Below are positions 8,258 to 14,413 of a DNA stretch of 64,000 nt, piece by piece. Under the pieces are notes generated by a model, which saw nothing but the letters and a program-made list of their open reading frames with translations, ran no database searches and had not been told where the DNA came from. A program made the position numbers and the translations under genes. This DNA is from Paucibacter sp. B2R-40 (lineage in GTDB: Bacteria; Pseudomonadota; Gammaproteobacteria; Burkholderiales; Burkholderiaceae_C). Every line of letters starts with the position of its first letter. Position 1 is the first letter of the stretch. The DNA is taken from assembly GCF_025717555.1 (NCBI RefSeq), contig NZ_JAJIRP010000013.1, positions 1 to 64,000 of the forward strand. The letters run 5' to 3'.

Positions 8258-8470
8258 ATGCCGCGCACCATCATTGATATCCCGACGGCACAGATGCAAG
8301 ACGTCGACCGCCTGTGCAAACTGCTCGGTATCTCGCGCGCCGAGGCGGTGCGGCGCGCGCTGCGCGATTTCATCGCCGGTAATGACGAGGTCAGCACCGA
8401 TGGCTTTGGCCTGTGGAAAGAGACGCAAGCCGCAAGCCGAGGCAAGAAGTCCAAGGGGACTGGCCCATGA
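8258..8470 (+). CDS. vapB: Ribbon-helix-helix antitoxin (VapB/CopG type)
   Basis: A 70-residue protein. The N-terminal TIIDIPTAQMQDVDRLCKLL and the helix GISRAEAVRRALRDFI form a standard ribbon-helix-helix DNA-binding unit. The basic tail (GKKSKGTGP) is the likely toxin-binding arm. Its stop overlaps the start of the PIN-domain gene (ATGA at 8467-8470), as expected for a type II toxin-antitoxin operon in which the antitoxin binds both toxin and promoter. It begins only 9 bp after the XpaC-like gene, so it may also be read from that operon. Confidence 0.8.
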   Translation: MPRTIIDIPTAQMQDVDRLCKLLGISRAEAVRRALRDFIAGNDEVSTDGFGLWKETQAASRGKKSKGTGP

Positions 8471-8886
8471 ACGCCTTGATCGACACCGCTCTGCTGATTG
8501 ATTATTTAAAGGGTGAGCCGCGCGCGGCGGCGGCCTTGGAGAGTTGCAAGCATCGCTCGATCAGCGTCGTCACCTGGCTTGAGATCATGACGTGCTGCCC
8601 GCCCGCTTTACAAGAAGCGACCCGGGGGTTTTTGCGTTCCTTCGAGCGTTTGTCGATCAGCGAATCAATCGCGGACGAAGCCTTGAAATTGGCCCGCGAA
8701 CATGCCGGTCTGGACCGGCAGCGCGCCCTGACCTGGGCCACCGCCACCATCAATCAGCTGGTGTTCGTGACCAGTGAACCTATCGCAGGCATGCAGCCCG
8801 GCCGAACGGTTGCAGTGCCCTATGCCGCCGAGCCTGCGGCGCGGGTTCAGCGTCAGGCCAAGGTCCGAACCAAGGCAGGCGGCTGA
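8467..8886 (+). CDS. vapC: PIN-domain toxin, VapC-like, with an altered active site
   Basis: A 139-residue protein. The PIN fold is shown by the N-terminal LIDTALLIDYLKGE (Asp6) and by WLEIM (Glu39). VapC toxins are Mg-dependent ribonucleases that use four acidic residues. Here the usual Asp of the DALIAATA motif is replaced: the sequence is QRALTWATA, with Arg86 at the Asp position and Asp83 three residues earlier. The usual TxNxxDF tail is VTSEPIAGM. A Lys/Arg/Ala-rich C-terminal extension of about 30 residues follows. The toxin may be inactive or use shifted acids. The four-base overlap with the antitoxin gene is intact. Confidence 0.75.
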   Translation: MNALIDTALLIDYLKGEPRAAAALESCKHRSISVVTWLEIMTCCPPALQEATRGFLRSFERLSISESIADEALKLAREHAGLDRQRALTWATATINQLVFVTSEPIAGMQPGRTVAVPYAAEPAARVQRQAKVRTKAGG

Positions 8887-8903
8887 GGGATGGACTTGAG
8901 GTT

Positions 8904-9161
8904 TCAGCGGCCTGAATCTTTGACCTTCTCGCGCTCTTTCTTGTAGTCTTGGTAAGACAAGCTGGCGCTCTTTTGGCAGTCCGCCAACTCCGCTGCTGAG
9001 CTGTAGCGCAGACATTCCTTGCGTGCCTTGCTTTGCTCGGTCGAATAGACGCTGCCGCTGAATTCGTCCCAGCTTTGCAAACGCACGCCGCTACAAGCCT
9101 GCAGCAACAAGCAGGCAGACAGACTCAGCCAGGCTGCAGTGAAACTACGAAGGCTTGCCAT
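8904..9161 (-). CDS. Small putative lipoprotein
   Basis: An 85-residue protein starting MASLRSFTAAWLSLSACLLL, with a lipobox ending LLLQAC so that the mature protein would start at that Cys. The remaining 60 residues are polar and hold two further Cys (KECLRYSS and ADCQKS), which could form a disulfide in the periplasm. No family is recognised. Its start lies inside the end of the upstream DUF2892 gene (overlap 9145-9161), so it is the last gene of the sigma-factor operon. A longer in-frame start at 9191 exists but would bury the signal peptide. Confidence 0.65.
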   Translation of the reverse strand: MASLRSFTAAWLSLSACLLLQACSGVRLQSWDEFSGSVYSTEQSKARKECLRYSSAAELADCQKSASLSYQDYKKEREKVKDSGR

Positions 9162-9363
9162 TGCTATTGCGCCCTTTCGCGATGGTTTCAAACAAGCCCA
9201 TCAGCCAGCACATCGGGCAGCCGCGCAGCAGCAAGAAGGCGCCGACCAGGGCCAAGCCGGAACCGATCTGGCCCCATTGATTGAACAACAAGGCGGCGGC
9301 GATCAGCGCAAAGGCTGCCGCGCCGCGCAAGAGGTGGATAGAAACCGAACTGCTGCAAAACAT
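9145..9363 (-). CDS. DUF2892 (YgaP-type) small membrane protein
   Basis: A 72-residue protein with two membrane helices (about 12-28 and 32-52) followed by RGCPMCWLMGLFETI. The CPxxxLxG signature after the second helix is typical of DUF2892, the membrane module also found at the C-terminus of the rhodanese YgaP. The two Cys (CPMC) could be redox-active or metal-binding. The ATG at 9363 lies 2 bp after the sigma-factor stop. It is the second DUF2892 protein in this operon, with the sigma-factor gene between them. Confidence 0.7.
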   Translation of the reverse strand: MFCSSSVSIHLLRGAAAFALIAAALLFNQWGQIGSGLALVGAFLLLRGCPMCWLMGLFETIAKGRNSNGKPS

Positions 9364-9365
9364 GT

Positions 9366-9947
9366 TTAAGCATCCTTGTTGATTTCGAAGGGGCGCGGCT
9401 CGAGCGCGCCGTCCTTCATCCAATAGCCGCTGGCCATCAAATGCTCACGCACCTGCGCGCGCGCCCGGTGCAAGCGGCTCTTCACCGCTTCCAGGCTAAG
9501 CCCCAGTTGCGCGGCCACCTCCGGCGCGGTCAGCTCATGCACATCGCGCAGCAGCAAAACCTCGCGGTAGGGCGGGGTGAGTCGCTCCATGGCGCGCACC
9601 AGGTCGAGGCGCAGATCGGTCGGCACGGCCGCTGCGGCGGGCATGTCCAGCGGCCCCAACTCGTCCAGATCCTCGGCTTTGCTGCGCAGGCGGAACAGCC
9701 GGTAGCACTCGCGCTCGACGATGCGGAACATCCAGGTCGCAAAGGTGGCAGCGGTGCGCAGCGCGCCGATCTTGCGGTAGAGCTGCCAAAGCGCGACCTG
9801 TACTGCGTCCTCGGCATCCTCGGTGGTCGAGCAGGTACGCCGGGCGAAGCGCTTCAGGTCCGGCTGGCAAACGCTCAGCAGGTTCGACACAGCGCCTGCC
9901 TCGCCGCGGGCGGCGGCTTCAATCAATTGCGCTTGGGCACGGATCAT
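9366..9947 (-). CDS. ECF-like sigma-70 family RNA polymerase sigma factor
   Basis: A 193-residue protein with the two domains of an extracytoplasmic-function sigma factor. Region 2 covers about residues 25-95 (TEDAEDAVQVALWQLYRKI and TFATWMFRIVERECYRLFR). Region 4 covers about residues 120-175 (LTPPYREVLLLRDVHELTAPEV, then the recognition helix LSLEAVKSRLHRARAQV). The start at 9947 is 4 bp after the preceding DUF2892 stop; an upstream start at 10007 would overlap that gene. No recognisable anti-sigma factor is encoded nearby. The small membrane proteins on either side are the only candidates for a membrane partner. Confidence 0.85.
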   Translation of the reverse strand: MIRAQAQLIEAAARGEAGAVSNLLSVCQPDLKRFARRTCSTTEDAEDAVQVALWQLYRKIGALRTAATFATWMFRIVERECYRLFRLRSKAEDLDELGPLDMPAAAAVPTDLRLDLVRAMERLTPPYREVLLLRDVHELTAPEVAAQLGLSLEAVKSRLHRARAQVREHLMASGYWMKDGALEPRPFEINKDA

Positions 9948-9951
9948 CGGG

Positions 9952-10161
9952 CTATTTCTCCAGGTAGCGGCGGCCGACCATCGCACAGGCCGGGCAGAAG
10001 CCGACAAAGGCGGTCAGCAGCATTGTGGCGGCGGTGGCGATGGCCAGATAAGTCACGATGCCTGTTGTGAGGCCGCCGAGTATGGCCGCGGCGATGGCGA
10101 CGCCCATAGCGATTCGGAGTGCGCGCTCCCAAGCAGGCAGATTGCGTTTGAGGAAAAACAT
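9952..10161 (-). CDS. DUF2892 (YgaP-type) small membrane protein, first gene of the sigma operon
   Basis: A 69-residue protein. It starts MFFLKRNLPAWERALRIAMG, followed by two membrane helices and the end motif VGFCPACAMVGRRYLEK. The pattern fits DUF2892, with a CPAC pair in place of the CPMC of its partner at 9145-9363. A longer frame to 10263 would cross the inverted repeat at 10172-10200 and lacks a plausible signal, so the ATG at 10161 was chosen. It leads the operon DUF2892, sigma factor, DUF2892, lipoprotein. Confidence 0.7.
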   Translation of the reverse strand: MFFLKRNLPAWERALRIAMGVAIAAAILGGLTTGIVTYLAIATAATMLLTAFVGFCPACAMVGRRYLEK

Positions 10162-10171
10162 GGCTTGAGTC

Positions 10172-10200
10172 CTAGGTTCAGGTGGATGACCTGGACCTAG
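10172..10200. promoter_or_regulatory. Imperfect inverted repeat just upstream of the sigma-factor operon
   Basis: CTAGGTTCAGGT (10172-10183), a 5-bp spacer, then ACCTGGACCTAG (10189-10200). The 12-bp arms have one mismatch. The repeat starts 11 bp upstream of the first ATG of the sigma operon, so it lies in the leader or core promoter. It could be a protein-binding operator or a hairpin in the mRNA leader that limits translation. Confidence 0.5.
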
Positions 10201-10216
10201 AGGCGCAGCGCTTCGA

Positions 10217-10290
10217 AAAGGATTCAAAAGGGAGCTAAAAAAGATTGAAAAAGTTTTCGGCAAAAAAATTGCACCAAAGCTGAATCCTTT
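10217..10290. promoter_or_regulatory. Wide inverted repeat with A-tracts in the divergent promoter region
   Basis: AAAGGATTCA (10217-10226) and TGAATCCTTT (10281-10290) are perfect 10-bp arms with a 54-bp spacer. Inside the spacer are A-tracts of 6, 5 and 7 bases (10237-10242, 10248-10252, 10262-10268), the first two about one helical turn apart. The element lies between the sigma operon and the thioredoxin-like gene, so it could serve both divergent promoters. Function is inferred only from symmetry and location. Confidence 0.4.
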
Positions 10291-10374
10291 GGCGCCTCGC
10301 CCGCCTCTTGGTCAATGGGTGCGCGATCTTCGTGACGCCGCCCAGTCCATTGCTTCAATTCAATCAAGGCCGAC

Positions 10375-10815
10375 ATGATCACTATGACCGACAGCATTTC
10401 AAACAAGCTCTCCCTCCAACGCAAGCTGGCTCGCGTGGCGGTGTCCACCGCCATCGGAATTGCCGCGGCATTGCTGGGCAATGCGGCTAACGCTGGCGAA
10501 ATCCGCAAGGCCGATATGGAAGCCTATATGCAAGCCGCGACGCAGAACAAGCCCATCATCATGCATGTGCATGCCGGCTGGTGCCCGGTCTGCAGCAAGC
10601 AGGGGCCCCTGATCGAGGCGCTGATGCAAGAGCCCGAGTTCAAGGATGTGATCGTCTTCAAGATCGACTTCGATGCCGACAAGCCGCTGGTGGATCAGCT
10701 GGGCGTCAAGTTTCAATCGACCTTGATTGCGGCCAAGGGTTCGACCGAGGTCGGACGCAGCGCCGGTGTGACCGACAAGGACAAGCTGCGCGAATTCATT
10801 CGCTCGGCTTTGTAA
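10375..10815 (+). CDS. Periplasmic thioredoxin-family protein
   Basis: A 146-residue protein. The basic N-terminus is followed by a hydrophobic stretch ending GNAANAGE, which is a signal peptide. The mature domain (about residues 42-146) is thioredoxin-like with the active site WCPVC (Cys70, Cys73) after PIIMHVHAG. The strand VIVFKIDFDADKPLVDQLGV follows. The expected cis-Pro segment is replaced by KFQSTLIAA, so the usual cis-Pro before the last strands is not obvious; that may alter redox behaviour. ATG 10384 is an alternative start. It is divergent from the sigma/DUF2892 operon and probably shares its control region, which suggests a thiol-stress role. Confidence 0.8.
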   Translation: MITMTDSISNKLSLQRKLARVAVSTAIGIAAALLGNAANAGEIRKADMEAYMQAATQNKPIIMHVHAGWCPVCSKQGPLIEALMQEPEFKDVIVFKIDFDADKPLVDQLGVKFQSTLIAAKGSTEVGRSAGVTDKDKLREFIRSAL

Positions 10816-10927
10816 TCTCTCGAAAGCAAGACGCCGGGCCACTACTGGCCTCGGCATCTAAGTTGTCATTTCCTTTCGCGAGCCAGGCTAAAGGGTCCGA
10901 GAATCTTTGCTCACTTCAGGAGAATTC

Positions 10928-11347
10928 ATGCTTCCAGCACTGCAAAAAATTGACCACATCCATGTTTACGTCTCCGATCGGGCGGCGGCCGAAGCTTGGT
11001 ATGGCGCCGTCCTGGGCCTCAGCCGGATCAAGGCCCTCGAGTTCTGGGCGGCAGACGGCGGCCCTCTGACGCTGTCTGACCTGTCAGGCATGGTTCATCT
11101 TGCTTTGTTCGAGCGGCAACCCGAGCGCTGCCGATCGACGATCGCCCTGGCGGCAAATGCCAGCGACTTTCTTGCCTGGCGGGCGCATTTGGCGGCGGCG
11201 CTGCCAGTGCCCGTGAACTTGGAGGATCACCAAGTCTCATGGTCGCTTTACTTCAACGACCCCGACGGCAATCCCTTTGAGATCACCAGCTATGACTACG
11301 CCGAACTGGCATCGCAGTTGGGCCAGGTGCGCAACGCTCAAGCTTGA
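10928..11347 (+). CDS. VOC family (glyoxalase/bleomycin-resistance fold) protein
   Basis: A 139-residue protein with one or two beta-alpha-beta-beta-beta units. It starts LQKIDHIHVYVSDRAAAEAWYG and ends YFNDPDGNPFEIT, the standard C-terminal signature with a metal-ligand-type Glu. A His/Glu metal site is likely (His of IDHIHVYV, His of MVHLALFE, Glu of PFEIT). AGGAG at 10918-10922 fixes the ATG at 10928. The substrate is unknown; members include glyoxalases, extradiol dioxygenases and drug-binding proteins. It lies 33 bp before a GNAT gene. Confidence 0.8.
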   Translation: MLPALQKIDHIHVYVSDRAAAEAWYGAVLGLSRIKALEFWAADGGPLTLSDLSGMVHLALFERQPERCRSTIALAANASDFLAWRAHLAAALPVPVNLEDHQVSWSLYFNDPDGNPFEITSYDYAELASQLGQVRNAQA

Positions 11348-11380
11348 TTGAATCAATCGCGAATCATTGGAAGCAAATTC

Positions 11381-11818
11381 ATGAACCTCATTTCGATCGC
11401 GGTCGAGCAAGACCCAGATAGGCAGGCAAGGAACACCGTACAGACCGGTCTGTTCGACGCCAATGTCGATGTCACGGGCGACGGGCATTTCGACGTGATA
11501 TTTGTCGCGGCACGTGATTCGAATGCAAACCTGGTCGGCGGCGTTGTGGGCGAAGCCTATTGGGGTTATGTCAATTTCACGGCGGTTTGGGTGCACCCGG
11601 AACACCGGAGAAGAGGCCTGGCCAGTCAAATGCTCAATGCTGCGGAAGTCGAAGCTGCTCGACTGGGCTACTCCCAAGCTTACCTGGACACCTTTTCTTT
11701 TCAAGCGCCGGAGCTGTACCTGGGTGCAGGCTATGAGGTCTTTGGAACCCTTGATAACTTCCCCGCCGGCGCCAAGCGCTTGTTCCTGCGCAAAGCCATA
11801 GCGCCTCAAGCCACTTAG
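11381..11818 (+). CDS. GNAT family N-acetyltransferase
   Basis: A 145-residue protein. The acetyl-CoA pyrophosphate-binding motif is VWVHPEHRRRGLASQMLNAAE (R/Q-x-x-G-x-A), followed by the fold-typical LGYSQAYLDTFSFQAPELYLGAGYEVFGTL. This is the late-strand/YxxxGF region. The ATG at 11381 matches the start of the conserved domain; the longer frame from 11348 has no better signal. The acceptor substrate is not predictable. It is likely cotranscribed with the VOC gene. Confidence 0.8.
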   Translation: MNLISIAVEQDPDRQARNTVQTGLFDANVDVTGDGHFDVIFVAARDSNANLVGGVVGEAYWGYVNFTAVWVHPEHRRRGLASQMLNAAEVEAARLGYSQAYLDTFSFQAPELYLGAGYEVFGTLDNFPAGAKRLFLRKAIAPQAT

Positions 11819-11880
11819 CTGTGGCCGCCGCTGCCTTCCTGCCCTCCTGTACTTCTCTAGCCTGACCTGGAACCCTCCCA

Positions 11881-12597
11881 TTGCTAACGCTAGCTTTCAG
11901 CCTGCTTGCAGGCGCCTTGTCCACGCTCTCGCCTTGTGTCTTGCCCATCGTGCCCATCATCATGTCCAGCGCCGTGCAGGTGGCACGCCTCGGTCCGATC
12001 GCCTTGCTGGCGGGCCTGACACTGTCCTACACCCTGGTCGGCACCGGGCTGGCGCTGTTTGGCAGCAGCCTCGGGGTGGACGCGGTTTGGGTGCGCCAAC
12101 TCAGCGCCGGCTTGATGATTCTGTTCGGGGCGATGTTCCTCTCACCCTTGCTGCAGCAGGGCTTGGCCAAGCTGCTGGCGCCGCTGACAGCCGGCGCCAA
12201 TGCCAAGCTTGCCAGCTTCAATGCGGACAGCTTGTGGGGTCAGGGCTTGCTCGGCCTGATGCTGGGTCTGGTCTGGTCGCCTTGCGTCGGGCCGACGCTG
12301 GGTGCCGCGGTGACCCTGGCCGCGCAGGGCGGCAGTGCATGGATCGCCTTGAGCACCATGTTCGTGTTCGGACTTGGCGCAGCCTTGCCGATGGGCCTGT
12401 TGGCCTATGGCTCCAGAGCGGCCATGTCCGGCCGGCGCAAGGCCATGGGCGAGCTGGGCCTGTGGGGCAAGCGGGTGATGGGGGCCGGCCTGGTTTTGGT
12501 CGGCGCGCTGGTGCTCAGCGGTGCGGATCATTGGCTGGAGGCAGTCCTGACCCGCCATATGCCTAGCTGGCTGGTAGATTTGACGACGCGCTTTTGA
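11881..12597 (+). CDS. CcdA/DsbD-type membrane thiol-disulfide carrier
   Basis: A 238-residue protein with six membrane segments of the cytochrome-c-biogenesis CcdA/DsbD-beta class. These proteins pass reducing equivalents from cytoplasmic thioredoxin across the inner membrane. The paired, symmetry-related Cys motifs are both present: LSPCVLPIVP (Cys19) and WSPCVGPTLG (Cys135). The start codon is TTG at 11881, chosen because the family begins just before the first helix; no ATG fits and the Shine-Dalgarno is poor. No c-type cytochrome gene is beside it. The thioredoxin-like protein 1 kb upstream could be a periplasmic client (inference). Confidence 0.85.
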   Translation: MLTLAFSLLAGALSTLSPCVLPIVPIIMSSAVQVARLGPIALLAGLTLSYTLVGTGLALFGSSLGVDAVWVRQLSAGLMILFGAMFLSPLLQQGLAKLLAPLTAGANAKLASFNADSLWGQGLLGLMLGLVWSPCVGPTLGAAVTLAAQGGSAWIALSTMFVFGLGAALPMGLLAYGSRAAMSGRRKAMGELGLWGKRVMGAGLVLVGALVLSGADHWLEAVLTRHMPSWLVDLTTRF

Positions 12598-12607
12598 GTT
12601 CGAGGCG

Positions 12608-13390
12608 ATGGCGCGTTCAGCGAATCTTCTCCACAGCTTGATCCTCTTGATCGCGCTGGCGCCGCTGAGCGGCTGCTCGACGCTCAAAGGCGGCAAGCTC
12701 ATGGCGCCCGAGGCTTTTGGCTGGGTGCCAGCCGGCGCGAACCTTTACGTTGAGCGGGGCAGCGATGCTGCGACACAGCGCTCGTTGGCCTTGGCGATGA
12801 GCCAGGCCGAGGCGGTGATTGAGGCCAGCTTCGGCAGCGTTGCCTCGCGGCCGGTGGTGCATGCCTGTCTGAGCGAGCAATGCCTGGCGGACTTCGGTGG
12901 CCAGGGCGATATCGCCAAGGTCTATGGCGACCGCATCCTGCTTTCGGCGCGCGGCGCCAACTGGCAGTTCATCGCCCATGAATGGAGCCACGCCGAGATG
13001 TTCAAGCGCCTGTCCTGGCGCGCGTGGTGGCGCTTGCCGAAATGGTTTGATGAGGGCCTGGCGGTTGCCCTCAGCCAGGCGCCCGAACATTCCGAGGCGC
13101 ATTGGCAGTACCTCGTCAGCGCTGGCATTGCGCGGCCCAGCACCACCGAATTGTTGACCCTGCAAACTCGCCATCAATGGCTAGAGGCGCATCGGCTCTA
13201 CAGTGATAACCAGAACGCTGAGCGGCGTGCGCGTGGCGAGGCCGAAGTTCACGCCCTTTATGCGGCGGCCGGCCATCAAGTGCGGCCCTGGCTGGCCGAG
13301 GCGGGCCGGGCCGGCTTATTGCGTTTGATAGAGCGCCTGAACGCGGGCGAGACCTTTGAACTCTCCGGCGCCGGCCCGGCCCTTCGGTAA
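12608..13390 (+). CDS. Lipoprotein with gluzincin-type metalloprotease motif
   Basis: A 260-residue protein. Its N-terminal signal is a lipobox type (LAPLSGC). The sequence has HEWSH at 124-128 and Glu149 in FDEGLAVAL. HExxH followed about 20 residues later by E is the gluzincin zinc-site pattern, as in the peptidase MA-like group. It is therefore probably a zinc-dependent peptidase anchored to a membrane lipid, though no substrate can be named. It starts 10 bp after the CcdA-like gene, suggesting an operon with it and possibly with the following GNAT gene. Confidence 0.65.
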   Translation: MARSANLLHSLILLIALAPLSGCSTLKGGKLMAPEAFGWVPAGANLYVERGSDAATQRSLALAMSQAEAVIEASFGSVASRPVVHACLSEQCLADFGGQGDIAKVYGDRILLSARGANWQFIAHEWSHAEMFKRLSWRAWWRLPKWFDEGLAVALSQAPEHSEAHWQYLVSAGIARPSTTELLTLQTRHQWLEAHRLYSDNQNAERRARGEAEVHALYAAAGHQVRPWLAEAGRAGLLRLIERLNAGETFELSGAGPALR

Positions 13391-13425
13391 AGTCTATCGA
13401 TTCTCCGCGCGAACGCGCCTTAGCC

Positions 13426-13839
13426 ATGCCTCAATTCGAACTCTTCAGTGAACTGCCCACGGCCGACGCCTTCAAGGCACTCTACGACACCACAGGCTGG
13501 GGGCCGACCTCGCGCGACGCCGCGTTTTACCAGGCCGCACTGGCCGGCTCCTGGCGGGCGCGCGCGGCCTATGCCGAGGGGCAATTGGTCGGGTTTGTGC
13601 GTGCGATCTCAGATGGGCACCTGCACGCCTTCATTACCGAGATGATCGTGCGCCCCGAGTTCCAGGGCCAAGGTGTCGGGGCGGCCTTGCTGGGCGCCAT
13701 CATTGCGGATTGCCAGGCCGCCGGGCTGAGTGATATCCAGCTGTTTTGTGCCAAGGGCAAGTTGGCCTTTTACCGCCGCCATGGCTTTGTCAGCCGACCG
13801 GACGATGCGCCTGGCATGCAGTTCAAGCCGGCAGGGTAA
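13426..13839 (+). CDS. GNAT family N-acetyltransferase
   Basis: A 137-residue protein. The acetyl-CoA-binding loop is EMIVRPEFQGQGVGAALLGAI (Q-x-x-G-x-G/A), followed by DIQLFCAKGKLAFYRRHGFVSRP, the tyrosine-bearing FYxxxGF region. The N-terminal substrate lobe (LYDTTGWGPTSRDAAFY) resembles small GNATs near YhbS/ElaA-like proteins. The substrate is unknown. It lies 35 bp after the lipoprotein gene. Confidence 0.8.
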   Translation: MPQFELFSELPTADAFKALYDTTGWGPTSRDAAFYQAALAGSWRARAAYAEGQLVGFVRAISDGHLHAFITEMIVRPEFQGQGVGAALLGAIIADCQAAGLSDIQLFCAKGKLAFYRRHGFVSRPDDAPGMQFKPAG

Positions 13840-13926
13840 GCCGCCTTGCCTGCGGGGGTGTAGTCGATATAGTCAGACCGGGCGGGCGAAGCCCGACCGC
13901 TCTACTGATTTGAAAGGCACTGCTCG

Positions 13927-14355
13927 ATGAACGCAAAGACTCTCAAACTACTGGCGGCCGGATTGGCCCTGCTGGGTTCAAGCGCGCTCTTGCTGGCGCA
14001 AGTGCCTGCCCCCGCCCCCGCCTTAAGCCGCACCGTGGTCGCCACCGCCGATGTGTCGGTGCCGAACCGGCAGGCGGTGATCGCGCGAGTCGAAGTGGCG
14101 CCCGGCGGCGTGGCCGGCTGGCATACCCACCCCGGCGATGAAATGAGTTATGTAATGGAAGGCGAGGCGGTGCTGCTGATCGCCGGTCAAGCGCCTCGCC
14201 ATGTGGCCGCAGGCCAGGCTTTTGTGGTGCCGGCTGGCGTCGTGCACAGTGCGCGCAACGAAGGTGGCGTAACGGCCAAGCTGGTCGGCGTCTATGTGGT
14301 GGAGAAGGGCCAGCCCTTGGCTTCGCCGGCCTCGGCGCCGTCGGCAGGCCTTTGA
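13927..14355 (+). CDS. Secreted cupin-domain protein
   Basis: A 142-residue protein. The signal peptide ends near LLLAQVPAPAP. One cupin barrel follows: the first motif is GWHTHPGDEMSYVMEGEAVL (two His and one Glu as metal ligands), and the second is AFVVPAGVVHSARNEG (His as fourth ligand). All metal ligands are present, so it should bind a divalent metal in the periplasm. Enzymatic role unknown; similar proteins are annotated only as cupins. It stands alone, upstream of the convergent collagenase gene. Confidence 0.85.
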   Translation: MNAKTLKLLAAGLALLGSSALLLAQVPAPAPALSRTVVATADVSVPNRQAVIARVEVAPGGVAGWHTHPGDEMSYVMEGEAVLLIAGQAPRHVAAGQAFVVPAGVVHSARNEGGVTAKLVGVYVVEKGQPLASPASAPSAGL

Positions 14356-14413
14356 TCGGCTAGCCAAGGCCAAGCCAACATGGCCCAGACCTTGGCTGGA
14401 GCAGACGCCGACT

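Noticed and set aside
13870-13895. GGGC/GCCC hairpin before the cupin gene as a terminator
   Set aside because: Stem of about four base pairs and no T-tract; too weak to call.
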